A DNA stretch of 64,000 nucleotides from positions 806,001-870,000 of the forward strand of contig NZ_BHVZ01000001.1 of NCBI RefSeq assembly GCF_003865035.1. The letters run 5' to 3'. A program made the translations under genes and the position numbers. The notes below the pieces were generated by a model. That model ran no database searches. It was not told the origin of the DNA and was given only the letters and a program-made list of their open reading frames with translations. Source of the DNA: Anaerotignum faecicola. GTDB taxonomy: Bacteria; Bacillota; Clostridia; Lachnospirales; Anaerotignaceae. Positions within the stretch are counted from its first letter, which is position 1. The number at the start of each line of letters is the position of its first letter. This document shows, one piece after another, positions 53,153 to 61,915 of this stretch.

Positions 53153-54878
53153 TCATTTTTTGCGGACAGTTCATACATGCTATCCTTTTCTGTTCTCTGC
53201 TCCTGCGTTTGCTCTCGTTTGATTTCTCCCTCCGTATCTTCTTGGCACAAGCAGGACAATACCTTGATGCACCAGAGCCCGGGACATATTCAACGCCGCA
53301 CACCGTACAATTTTTAGCGGGCATTGCTGCCCACCGTTTTGTAGGTATGATATGTAATTCATCGACAAAGCCGATGAATTTATAGTAAATCTTGATTTCC
53401 TGCTTCACTGTTCCGTCTGCCATCTTCTCACGCTCCGAAACAAGTATCTTGTCTATGAGTGCGTTTATAACTGTTGCATCCAGTTCTTTTAAGCCTTGAT
53501 AATTTCGGATAAGGGCGAGGAAGTCACGGATTCCCCGTGATTTCTCGTAGCTTTCATTAAGAGTTTCCGTCACCTCTTTCAGCCTTGCTTCAATTTCAAG
53601 CTGCTCTTTCTGGTATTTCCCCGACATCATCTCAAAATTCCGCTCGGTAATACGCTCCATGACCTTATCCTCGTAGAGAGAGGAAAACAGCCTGTCCAGT
53701 TCCGCAAGGCGTTTGTTCAGCTTCTTACGTTCTTTCTCTAATGCTTTCGCCCTGCTCTGGTCTGTTTCCGTGAGCCGCTTTTCTATGGCCCTGACCGCCT
53801 TTTCATCATTCACTGCCATATCCGCAAAACAGTTGATGTCGGCAAGAACGGCATTGAATAAATCCCTTGCTTCTATATTGTGGGCACTACACTCGCTTCT
53901 TCCGTTTCTTGCATAATTATTACATGAATACTGTACACAGTCGATAATCTCTGGGCGTTTCCTCCTGTGTACGTTCATTGCCCGCAGAGCACATCCGCAG
54001 TCCACACACTTGATAACGCCTGCAAAAATATTTACAAATCCTCCCTTGTTCTGTGGAAGCCTACGACTTGTAATAAGCTGTTGGACAATATCAAATTCCT
54101 CCTGCGTGACTATTCCCTCATGGGTATTGGGTATCACTTCCCATTCTTCGGGCAGCTTAGAGGGGCGTTTCTTGCTTTTCATATTGGCGGCAATCCGTTT
54201 GTAGCCTACAAGATTTCCCGCATATATCGGGCTTCTTAAAATGCTCCTCACGCTGTTCCCACTCCAAATATAGCGTTTGTCCTCGTTCCCCTCAAAATGA
54301 CGTTCAAAGCCTGTTTCGCCACGCTCCGCCGCATAAGCGGCAGGGCGTAGGATATGCTGTTTATTAAGATGTCTGCAAATTTTGGCAACTCCATTCCCTT
54401 TTAATGCAAGGTCGAATATCTCTTTTACAACATGTGCCACTTTATCATCTATCAGCAGATGGTTGTGGTCGGCAGGGTCTTTGATATAGCCATAAGGGGC
54501 GGTAGTTCCCATGAATTTCCCCTGTTGAAACCTCGCCCGATATGCCGATTTTATCTTAACAGATATGTCAGCGGCATACATTTCGTTTAAAATGTTGCGG
54601 AAAGGCGTGATGTCCATAGCAGATTTATTCAAGGTATCTACGCCGTCATTGACCGCTATATACCTCACGTTATGCTCTGGGAAGAAAACTTCCAGATATA
54701 ACCCACAATCAAGATAGTTTCTCCCCAGACGGGATAAATCTTTCGTAATCACGCAGTTTATCAGACCGCTTTCAATGTCTTTTATCATATTCTGGAAACT
54801 TGGTCTTTGGAAAGCTGACGTTAGATAACGATACTTTTGAAAACACTGGAAAATCAAGGTTTTTCGAGCGACGGACAA
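53145..54878 (-). pseudogene. Large serine recombinase without its catalytic N-terminus
   Basis: 577 codons. Recognisable from SAFQRPSFQNMIKDIESG through DLSRLGRNYLDCG, then the recombinase domain (about 150-250), a zinc ribbon (CVDCG, CSCNN-like) and a coiled coil. A second Cys4 cluster near the end includes CTVCG and CPAC. The usual first 60 or so residues, with the catalytic Ser and the DDGxSGT turn, are replaced by unrelated sequence (KTLIFQCFQKYRYLT). The last codons and stop appear to come from the invaded helicase gene. Inactive as a recombinase. Confidence 0.78.
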
Positions 54879-54913
54879 GCAGGGTATTGTACTAAAAACT
54901 GAATACGACGCAG

Positions 54914-54963
54914 AAGCGGCGTTTCTTACTCTCTACATGGGAGAACAGGAACGCCGCTTTTTT
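54914..54963 (+). terminator. Terminator or attenuator in the leader of the initiator gene
   Basis: A perfect 10-bp stem AAGCGGCGTT / AACGCCGCTT (54914-54923 and 54950-54959) followed by six Ts. It lies 150 bases before the initiator-like gene. Could shield the element from outside transcription. Confidence 0.7.
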
Positions 54964-54970
54964 CATGCCC

Positions 54971-55088
54971 TTTGTTACGCAGTAGGGGCAGAAAAAGCCT
55001 TGCTACAAGCGGTTTTCCGGGCGCGTATCTGGCGAGGAAAGGGATTTATACCTTATCCCCCGAAACCGCGCTTCTACTGCGTAACAAA
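54971..55088 (+). other. Long inverted repeat before the initiator gene (origin or structured RNA)
   Basis: TTTGTTACGCAGTAG (54971-54985) and its exact complement CTACTGCGTAACAAA (55074-55088) enclose about 88 bases with an inner stem GCGGTTT / AAACCGC. The initiator start is 25 bases downstream. Fits a replication origin, oriT or regulatory leader; none is proved. Confidence 0.6.
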
Positions 55089-55112
55089 TCCAAAGCAAAG
55101 GAGCTATGAACT

Positions 55113-56096
55113 ATGGCAGTTTTCAGAGTGGAACGGAACAAGGGCTACACCGTAATGAGCAACCACCACCTACGCAACAAGGAGCTTTCCCTAAAGGCAA
55201 AGGGGCTGTTGTCGCAAATGCTGTCACTCCCCGAAGATTGGGACTACACCTTGAAAGGCTTATCCCTTATCAACCGGGAGAAGATAGACGCTATCCGCGA
55301 AGCCGTTAAGGAGCTTGAACGCGCCGGGTATATCGTCCGTTCAAGGGAGCGCGACGAGAAAGGACGCTTGCGGGGCGCGGACTATGTGATATTCGAGCAG
55401 CCGCAGCCGCCTACGCCGGATTTACCTACATTGGAAAATCCAACATTGGATAATCCAACGCAGGAAAAACCAACATTGGAAAAACCTACGTTGGAAAATC
55501 CAACGCAATTAAATAAAGATATACAAAGAACCGACTTACCAAAAAAAGAAAAAATAATTACTGATGAACAAAGTACCCATTCCATTCCTATCCTTTCCCC
55601 TAACCCCTCTCCTTGCAGAGAAGCGGCTACGCCGCCGGAACGGAAAGGAACGGAAGCGACAGCACAGAGCGCAGTTGATATATACCGGGAAATCATCAAG
55701 GACAATATCGACTACCACATTCTCAAACAGGACATGAAGTTTGACAGTGACAGGCTTGACGAGATTGTAGACCTCATGCTTGAAACCGTATGCACCGCCA
55801 GAAAGCGGGTACGGATTGCGGGGGACGACTACCCGGCAGAGCTTGTGAAATCTAAGTTTATGAAACTGGACGGCGAGCATATCCGCTTTGTGCTTGACTG
55901 TATGCGGGAGAACACAACGAAAATCCGCAACATCAAGCAATATCTGAAAGCAGCCCTTTTCAACGCCCCGTCCACTATCGGCAATTATTACACTTCCCTT
56001 GTCGCCCATGACATGGCAAGCGGCGCACTGTCACCGAAGAAGCCGCAGTACGGCGACCCGGACTATTATTCATGCAACGAGGGCGAAAGCCTGTAA
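55113..56096 (+). CDS. Replication-initiator-like protein (HTH, DUF6017 C-terminus)
   Basis: 327 residues. A winged-helix domain (about 1-95, MAVFRVERNKGYTVMSNHHLRNKELSLKAKGLLSQML, later LERAGYIVRSRERDEKGRL) is followed by a low-complexity run of six-residue units of the type PTLENP or PTQEKP (about 104-136). The C-terminal DUF6017 domain is at about 195-315. Such proteins open the conjugation module of Tn1549-like elements. Ribosome site AAAGGAGC. Confidence 0.83.
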   Translation: MAVFRVERNKGYTVMSNHHLRNKELSLKAKGLLSQMLSLPEDWDYTLKGLSLINREKIDAIREAVKELERAGYIVRSRERDEKGRLRGADYVIFEQPQPPTPDLPTLENPTLDNPTQEKPTLEKPTLENPTQLNKDIQRTDLPKKEKIITDEQSTHSIPILSPNPSPCREAATPPERKGTEATAQSAVDIYREIIKDNIDYHILKQDMKFDSDRLDEIVDLMLETVCTARKRVRIAGDDYPAELVKSKFMKLDGEHIRFVLDCMRENTTKIRNIKQYLKAALFNAPSTIGNYYTSLVAHDMASGALSPKKPQYGDPDYYSCNEGESL

Positions 56097-56127
56097 CCAC
56101 CCACAACCACAAAAGGAGGATTTTATT

Positions 56128-56349
56128 ATGGCACAGAAAATGACAGGAGCATTGGTATTTGACGAGCGCACCGACCGTTACGACATCCGCTTTGACTTAA
56201 ACAGCTACTACGGGGGCTTGCATTGCGGCGAATGCTTTGACGTATTCGTGCGGGGCAAGTGGAAGCCGACCCGGATTGAGTACGGCGACAACTGGTATCT
56301 TGTGGGTATCAGAGCCGAGGACTTGAACGGGCTGCGGGTGCGTATCTGA
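56128..56349 (+). CDS. DUF5348 protein
   Basis: 73 residues from the ATG at 56128, after AAAGGAGG. The whole protein is the domain: GALVFDERTDRYDIRF then HCGECFDVFVRGKWKPTRIEYGDNWYLVG. A regular small gene between the initiator and PcfB genes of these elements. Function unknown. Confidence 0.83.
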   Translation: MAQKMTGALVFDERTDRYDIRFDLNSYYGGLHCGECFDVFVRGKWKPTRIEYGDNWYLVGIRAEDLNGLRVRI

Positions 56350-56390
56350 CCGCCGCCCCATAAAGAAACGCGAAAGGAGGACGCGACAAA

Positions 56391-56867
56391 TTGCAGGACG
56401 AAGTAAACGAAAAGACCATAGCCCTTTACATCAAGACCGGGAAGCTGACCGCGCAGACGCTCCAAAAGGCAATGAAAGCCATACTGTCAAAGGGCAAAAA
56501 GCAGCTTGCAAAACCGCCACAGGGCAAGCAGAGCTTAAAGCAGCTTATGAAGCAGAACGCGGGCGTTTCCAACATTGAGATTACCGAGGGCAATATCAAA
56601 GCCTTTGAGAGTACGGCGAAAAAGTACGGTATCGACTTTGCGCTGAAAAAGGACGCGACGGAAAGCCCGCCCCGCTATCTGGTTTTCTTCAAGGGGCGGG
56701 ACGCGGACGTACTGACCGCAGCCTTTAAGGAATTTTCCGCAAAAAAGCTGACACAGGAGAAAAAGCCCTCAATCCGAAAGCTGCTCTCTACCCTCAAAGA
56801 AGCTGCACAGGGCAGAAACGCGGAACGGGCAAAGGTCAAGAACAAGGACAGGGAGGTATCGCTATGA
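56391..56867 (+). CDS. PcfB-family conjugation protein
   Basis: 158 residues from a TTG start ten bases after AAAGGAGG; no ATG fits. About 1-115 is the PcfB domain (EKTIALYIKTGKLTAQTLQKAMKAIL, PPRYLVFFKGRDADVLTAAFKEF). The tail is basic. PcfB of pCF10 is part of the relaxosome that brings the relaxase to the VirD4 ATPase. The stop overlaps the VirD4 start (ATGA). Confidence 0.83.
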   Translation: MQDEVNEKTIALYIKTGKLTAQTLQKAMKAILSKGKKQLAKPPQGKQSLKQLMKQNAGVSNIEITEGNIKAFESTAKKYGIDFALKKDATESPPRYLVFFKGRDADVLTAAFKEFSAKKLTQEKKPSIRKLLSTLKEAAQGRNAERAKVKNKDREVSL

Positions 56868-57850
56868 AGCCGGAAATCAAGAAGCTGCTTATCCTAAATC
56901 TCCCGTATCTGCTCTTTGTCTGGCTCTTTGATAAAGTGGGCGCGGCTGTCCGGCTCTCCCCCGGCGCGGACGCAAGCGCAAAGCTGCTACATCTTGGGGA
57001 CGGTTTTACCGCCGCCTTTTCCAGTATCGCGCCGAGCTTCCACCCGGCAGACTTAGCTTTAGGCATTGCGGGGGCGGTCATTGTCCGGCTGATTATCTAC
57101 ACCAAAGGCAAGAACGCGAAGAAATACCGCCGCGGGACAGAATACGGTTCGGCGCGTTGGGGCGGGGCTGACGACATAAAGCCGTACACCGACCCGGTAT
57201 TTGAGAACAATATCCCCTTAACGCAGACGGAACGGCTCACCATGAACAGCCGACCGAAGCAGCCGAAATATGCAAGAAACAAAAATATCCTTGTAATCGG
57301 CGGTTCCGGCAGCGGCAAGACCCGGTTCTTTGTGAAACCGTCGCTCATGCAATGTACGTCAAAGGATTTTCCAACGTCGTATATCGTCACTGACCCGAAA
57401 GGAACACTGATTTTGGAAACCGGGAAAATGTTGCAGCGGTACAAATACCGTATCAAAGTGCTAAATACGATTAACTTCAAAAAATCCATGAAATACAATC
57501 CCTTTGCCTATCTGCGGAGCGAAAAGGACATTTTGAAATTAGTCAATACCATTATCGCCAACACCAAAGGCGACGGGGAAAAATCCGGCGAGGATTTCTG
57601 GGTGAAAGCGGAAAAGCTCTACTACACCGCACTAATCGGCTATATCTGGTATGAAGCCCCAGAGGACGAGAAGAACTTCACGACGCTGCTTGAAATGATA
57701 AATGCGTCGGAAGCCCGCGAGGACGACGAGGATTTCCAGAACCCGGTTGACCTCATGTTTGAACGTCTGGAAGAAAAAGACCCGGAACATTTTGCAGTCA
57801 AGCAGTACAAAAAATACAAACTGGCGGCGGGTGATATATGCTCTAAGTGA
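56864..57850 (+). pseudogene. VirD4/TraG coupling ATPase, N-terminal half (cut by an insertion)
   Basis: About 323 codons of native sequence, then a few codons of foreign DNA to a stop at 57850. Membrane helices near 8-23 and 65-80 are followed by YGSARWG (about 94-100), Walker A GGSGSGKT (146-153) and YIVTDPKGTL (about 173-182). The protein normally runs to about 600 residues, so the Walker B region and the rest are missing. The break follows LAAG, where the family continues KTAKSIL. Confidence 0.87.
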
Positions 57851-57897
57851 CTTCTTAATCATGATTTTGTCATGGTTAGTGAAGCAGTCACTTAGAG
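57841..57897. repeat. Element-end inverted repeat before the serine recombinase
   Basis: CTCTAAGTGACT (57841-57852) and its exact complement AGTCACTTAGAG (57886-57897). Between them is a second stem TAATCATGA / TCATGGTTA. It lies at the left edge of the inserted element and ahead of the recombinase ribosome site. Likely a recombinase binding or control site, or a terminator, since TATTTTTG follows. Confidence 0.7.
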
Positions 57898-57922
57898 TAT
57901 TTTTGTTTCAGGAGGTACAGCC

Positions 57923-59803
57923 ATGAGAAATGAAAAAATTACCCCACTGTACGAGCGCCTGAGCCGGGACGATGAGTTACAGGGTGAGAGCAATTCCATA
58001 TCCAACCAAAAGCAGATGTTAGAGGATTTTGCCCGCCGGAATGGGCTGCCCAACCCTACGCACTTTACCGATGATGGTATCTCAGGCACCCGTTTTGACC
58101 GCCCCGGATTTTTGGCGATGATGGAGGAAGTGGAGGCAGGGCGTGTAGAGGCAATCGTCATCAAGGACATGAGCCGGTTGGGGCGCGACTATCTAAAGGT
58201 CGGTCAGGTCATGGAGGTTTTGCGGCAGCGCGGAGTTCGGCTGATTGCGATCAATGACGGTGTGGACAGTCTGAAAGGCGATGACGATTTTACCCCGTTC
58301 CGCAACATTATGAATGAATTTTACGCCCGTGATACCAGCCGGAAAATCCGCTCTGTGTTTAAGTCAAAAGGCATGAGTGGCAAGCACCTGACCGGCACTG
58401 TGATTTACGGCTACTTATGGGACGAAAAACGGGAGCATTGGCTGGTAGATGAGGAAGCTGCCGAAGTGGTACGCCGTATATTCTCCCTCACGCTGGAGGG
58501 ATATGGGCCTTACCAGATCGCCTGCAAATTATCCACAGACCGGATTGAAATTCCTGTCGTACACCTTGCCCGCTTCAACGAGGGTGTGAACCGTTCAAAG
58601 CCGGTCAAAGACCCCTATGGATGGGGATCATCTACCATCGTGAACATTTTGAAAAAACGAGAGTATTTAGGGCATACCATCAATTTCAAGACCCGCAAGC
58701 ACTTTAAGGACAAGAAAAGCCACTATGTTTCTGAGGATGAATGGACGATCTTTGAGAATACCCATGAAGCCATTATCGACCAGCAGACCTTTGATTTGGC
58801 GCAGAAAATCCGCAGCAATGTACGGCGTTATCCAAACGGCTGGGGCGAAGCGGCTCCCCTCACAGGTTTGCTCTATTGTGCCGATTGTGGCGGCAAGATG
58901 TATGTCCACCGCACCAACAATGGCAGGCGGATTTCTCAATATACCTGTTCCAATTATACCAAAGTTCCGTGTGGGACACTATGCCCTACACAACACCGTA
59001 TCAATGAGAGTGCTGTTCTGACATTGGTTTCCGACACGCTCCGGGCTATCGCTGAATATTCCAAAAATGACCAGACGGAATTTATTCACACCGTTCAGGA
59101 AACGCAGGTTGTCCAACAGAGTGCCGATATAGCGAAAAAACGCAGGCGTCTGGCCGCTGCTCAAAAGAGAGCCGGAGAACTGGAAAAACTGATTTGCAAA
59201 ATCTATGAGGACAATGCCCTCGGCAAGCTGCCGGATGCACGATATAAGGCGCTTGATGCACAGTATGCCAAAGAACAGGACGCACTTGAGATTGAAATTG
59301 CGGAGCTGGAAAAGGCTGTTACCGGCTATGAGCAGAGCCAGAAATCCGCAGAGAAATTTATAGCCCTAATTGATAAGTATGAGAATTTTGACACTCTGAC
59401 AAACACCATGCTCAACGAGTTTGTAGAGAAAATCCTTGTCCACGAACGCGCCCGAAAAGGCAGTCAGGACACCACGCAGGAAATTGAAATCTACTTCAAT
59501 TTTTTAGGACGCTATATCCCACCATCCTTACAGCCGGTTCCTTTAACCCCGGAGGAACAGGAAGAATTGCGAAAAAAAGAAGAACGCAAGGACAGGCTCC
59601 ATCAGAACTATTTGAAACGAAAAGCCAGCGGCGCACAGAAACGGTATGAGGACAAAATCAAGGCGCAGAAAAAAGCGGAAATGGACGCTAAGAAAGCCCT
59701 GATCCGGGCTGAGGATATGAAAAAAGGTGTTTTTTCTACTATCGGTCAGCTGCCGAAAGAAGAACCGCGCAAAGGCAGCATAGCAGCCAGCGCAGCAGTC
59801 TAA
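57923..59803 (+). CDS. Large serine recombinase of the third element (TnpX-like)
   Basis: 626 residues, apparently intact. The catalytic Ser14 is in YERLSRDDE and DDGISGTRFDRPGF lies at about 50-63. KDMSRLGRDYLKVGQ completes the resolvase domain, then come the recombinase domain (about 165-275), a zinc ribbon (CADCGGKM, about 315-350), a coiled coil and a DUF4368-like tail. It integrates and excises the element without a host tRNA. GGAGGT precedes the ATG. It lies at the left edge of its element. Confidence 0.93.
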   Translation: MRNEKITPLYERLSRDDELQGESNSISNQKQMLEDFARRNGLPNPTHFTDDGISGTRFDRPGFLAMMEEVEAGRVEAIVIKDMSRLGRDYLKVGQVMEVLRQRGVRLIAINDGVDSLKGDDDFTPFRNIMNEFYARDTSRKIRSVFKSKGMSGKHLTGTVIYGYLWDEKREHWLVDEEAAEVVRRIFSLTLEGYGPYQIACKLSTDRIEIPVVHLARFNEGVNRSKPVKDPYGWGSSTIVNILKKREYLGHTINFKTRKHFKDKKSHYVSEDEWTIFENTHEAIIDQQTFDLAQKIRSNVRRYPNGWGEAAPLTGLLYCADCGGKMYVHRTNNGRRISQYTCSNYTKVPCGTLCPTQHRINESAVLTLVSDTLRAIAEYSKNDQTEFIHTVQETQVVQQSADIAKKRRRLAAAQKRAGELEKLICKIYEDNALGKLPDARYKALDAQYAKEQDALEIEIAELEKAVTGYEQSQKSAEKFIALIDKYENFDTLTNTMLNEFVEKILVHERARKGSQDTTQEIEIYFNFLGRYIPPSLQPVPLTPEEQEELRKKEERKDRLHQNYLKRKASGAQKRYEDKIKAQKKAEMDAKKALIRAEDMKKGVFSTIGQLPKEEPRKGSIAASAAV

Positions 59804-59829
59804 TCATCACGAAGCAAAGGAGAATGAAA

Positions 59830-60183
59830 ATGAGTAAGTTGACTTACATTCGTTGTGGAGATTATGATATACCCAACCTAAAACTTTCTGAACAGCCGGA
59901 AACTTCTATCGGCAAGTACGGCAGGATGAGAAAATCCTACCTAAAGAAACATCGCCCCATTCTCTACAACCAACTGCTGATGAGCGAGAAGCTGTATCCA
60001 CACCTGTTAGAGATTGACCGGACAGCGCAGGAGCGCGTGGACACCATGTTGCCTCACATGATGGAAGTTGCGGGTGTCACGGAGGAACTGAAAGCCTGTG
60101 ACCCTATGCGGTGGGTGGGGCTGATGAACACATTAACGGCACAGATTGAGGAAATTTTAATCAGGGAACTGATTTGCAGCTGA
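59830..60183 (+). CDS. tnpV: TnpV-family protein
   Basis: 117 residues from the ATG at 59830 with AAAGGAG ahead. The pattern GKYGRMRKSYLKKHRPILYNQLLMSEKLYPHLLEIDRTAQERVDTML is typical of TnpV, a small protein that follows TnpX-like recombinases in Tn4451-type elements. Role not settled. Confidence 0.85.
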   Translation: MSKLTYIRCGDYDIPNLKLSEQPETSIGKYGRMRKSYLKKHRPILYNQLLMSEKLYPHLLEIDRTAQERVDTMLPHMMEVAGVTEELKACDPMRWVGLMNTLTAQIEEILIRELICS

Positions 60184-60199
60184 ATGGGAGGTGCGGGAA

Positions 60200-60499
60200 A
60201 TGCTGACCTTTGAAAAGATTTTGAAAGTGTTTCAGGCATATCTGGATGATGATCCACTGTATGAGGTGGTTCAGACCAGCCACGGTTATACATTGATGGC
60301 ATGGGAACCCCACCGGAATGACTGGTACAGCGCTGAAATACAGAAAACCCCGGAGGATTTACGGAACGCCTTGCTGGGTACATACGCCAACTTTCTGGAA
60401 GATAAGATTACTGGAAATGACCGTGACCTGACTGTGACAGAAACCGGAGAAATCCAGCAGAGGTGTCGGGAACTTTTGGAAAAGTGCCGGGAACCTTGA
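60200..60499 (+). CDS. Uncharacterised small element protein
   Basis: 99 residues from the ATG at 60200, eight bases after GGGAGG. MLTFEKILKVFQAYLDDDPLYEVVQTSHGYTLMAWEPHRNDW and an acidic helical end. Often found after tnpV in similar elements. No known activity. Confidence 0.65.
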   Translation: MLTFEKILKVFQAYLDDDPLYEVVQTSHGYTLMAWEPHRNDWYSAEIQKTPEDLRNALLGTYANFLEDKITGNDRDLTVTETGEIQQRCRELLEKCREP

Positions 60500-60526
60500 T
60501 ATAGAAATGCCAGAAGGAGGCCGCGA

Positions 60527-60895
60527 TTATGCGTCCTCCTTCTGCTTCGCAGTCTGTTCCATTTTGAGCGCCCCGTCTATGGCACCTTCGATAATCGGCA
60601 GGTATTCTTCAGGGCAGAGCTTCAACTTGTGGCTGACCCGCTGCCGCTGTTCGCTTTCTTCCCGCATGATTTCCGGGTTGAAGTAGCGTTCCACAGGAAG
60701 TCCGCAGACCTTAATCAACTGGATCATCACAGGCAGGCTCGGAATCGCACCTTGATTCTCAATGTTGGCAAGATACCACCATTCAATCCCAACCATTTCT
60801 GCCAATGTTTTTCGTGCCAGACGCTTTGCCTCTCGTGCAGCTTTGACATCTGCGCCGAAGGTTTCAAAACCGGGACAATCTTCAACTTTCGCCAT
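60527..60895 (-). CDS. XRE-family regulator of the third element
   Basis: 122 residues. The helix-turn-helix is at about 12-68 (FGADVKAAREAKRLARKTLAEMVGIEWWYLANIENQGAIPSLPVMIQLIKV). The C-terminal helix is acidic. It is divergent from the excisionase-like gene, sharing a 145-base control region with two TATAATTCATA repeats (60918-60928, 60971-60981). Probably represses the cargo or recombination genes. Confidence 0.82.
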   Translation of the reverse strand: MAKVEDCPGFETFGADVKAAREAKRLARKTLAEMVGIEWWYLANIENQGAIPSLPVMIQLIKVCGLPVERYFNPEIMREESEQRQRVSHKLKLCPEEYLPIIEGAIDGALKMEQTAKQKEDA

Positions 60896-60990
60896 ATAGC
60901 ATCACCCGGTTACATTGTATAATTCATACTTCGCCCGTGAAATGTTGCTATATGCAGGTTAGTTGAAGTTTATAATTCATATTCCATTTC

Positions 60991-61019
60991 TTGCATTGTT
61001 CGAAAAAGAGAACTATAAT
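60991..61019 (+). promoter_or_regulatory. Promoter of the excisionase-like and two-component genes
   Basis: TTGCAT (60991-60996), a 17-base spacer and TATAAT (61014-61019), 20 bases before the start of the downstream gene. Confidence 0.75.
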
Positions 61020-61039
61020 GTATTCTGTGAAGGTGCGAA

Positions 61040-61228
61040 ATGGACTATATGACATTGAAAGAGGTCGCCGAAAAGTGGGGCGTGACACCTCGTAGAGTAA
61101 ATTATTATTGCGCTGGTGGGCGTATCCCAGGCGCTGTGAAAATGGCTGGTGTTTGGCTGATCCCTAAAGCTGCGGAAAAGCCGATTGATGGCCGGACAAA
61201 ACAAGGAAAGGAGCAAAAGCATGAGTAA
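61040..61228 (+). CDS. Small MerR-like / excisionase-like protein
   Basis: 62 residues. MTLKEVAEKWGVTPRRVNYYCAGGRIPGAVKMAGVWLIPKAAEKP is a single HTH_17-type winged helix. It overlaps the response-regulator start by eight bases, so it is made in step with the signalling genes. May be an excisionase or a DNA-binding helper. Confidence 0.78.
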   Translation: MDYMTLKEVAEKWGVTPRRVNYYCAGGRIPGAVKMAGVWLIPKAAEKPIDGRTKQGKEQKHE

Positions 61229-61907
61229 TATATTACTTCTTGAAGATGATTTGAGCCTGATTAACGGGCTTTCTTTTGCGTTCAAAAAACAAGGATTTGA
61301 ATTAGTTGTTGCCAGAACCCTCAAAGAAGCAGATAGTTTGTGGGTGGATGGAAAATATGATTTGCTGGTGCTTGATGTATCCCTGCCGGATGGCACCGGA
61401 TTTGAATTTTGCAAAAAGGTGCGGCAAGTTTCCAAAGTCCCCATCATTTTTTTGACGGCGGCAGATGAAGAAATGAACATTATCATGGGTTTGGACATTG
61501 GTGGAGATGATTATATTACAAAACCGTTTAAGCTGGGAGTGTTAGTATCCAGAGTAAATGCACTGCTTCGTCGGGCAAAAGATTTCAGCTCCGCAGATAC
61601 ACAACTGGAATCCAACGGAATGAAAGTGCTTTTGCTGCAAGGGCAGGCGTTTAAGAATGGAAAGCTATTGGATTTGACTGCCGCAGAATATAAGTTGCTG
61701 TGTCTATTTATGAAAAACCCGAACATGGTACTTACCAAAGAACAGATTTTAGATAAGCTATGGGACTGCGATGGGAATTATATTGACAGCAGTACCCTTA
61801 CCGTATATATGAGGCGGCTGCGTATAAAGATTGAGGATAATCCGAGTGAACCGCAAATGCTCCTGACAGTTCGGGGAATGGGATACAAATGGAATGTGAT
61901 TGGGTGA
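61221..61907 (+). CDS. OmpR-family response regulator
   Basis: 228 residues from the ATG at 61221 after AAAGGAGC. The receiver domain (about 1-115) has the acidic pair in LEDD (9-10), phosphorylated Asp52 in LVLDVSLPDG and the KPF motif near 102. The winged-helix effector follows (about 128-226, ending LTVRGMGYKWN). Paired with the sensor kinase eight bases downstream. Likely targets are the 11-base repeats before the ABC genes. Confidence 0.93.
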   Translation: MSNILLLEDDLSLINGLSFAFKKQGFELVVARTLKEADSLWVDGKYDLLVLDVSLPDGTGFEFCKKVRQVSKVPIIFLTAADEEMNIIMGLDIGGDDYITKPFKLGVLVSRVNALLRRAKDFSSADTQLESNGMKVLLLQGQAFKNGKLLDLTAAEYKLLCLFMKNPNMVLTKEQILDKLWDCDGNYIDSSTLTVYMRRLRIKIEDNPSEPQMLLTVRGMGYKWNVIG

Positions 61908-61915
61908 GGTAGTCT

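Noticed and set aside
54937..55155. A 72-codon frame before the initiator gene
   Set aside because: It overlaps the terminator stem, the long inverted repeat and the initiator start, and has no ribosome site.
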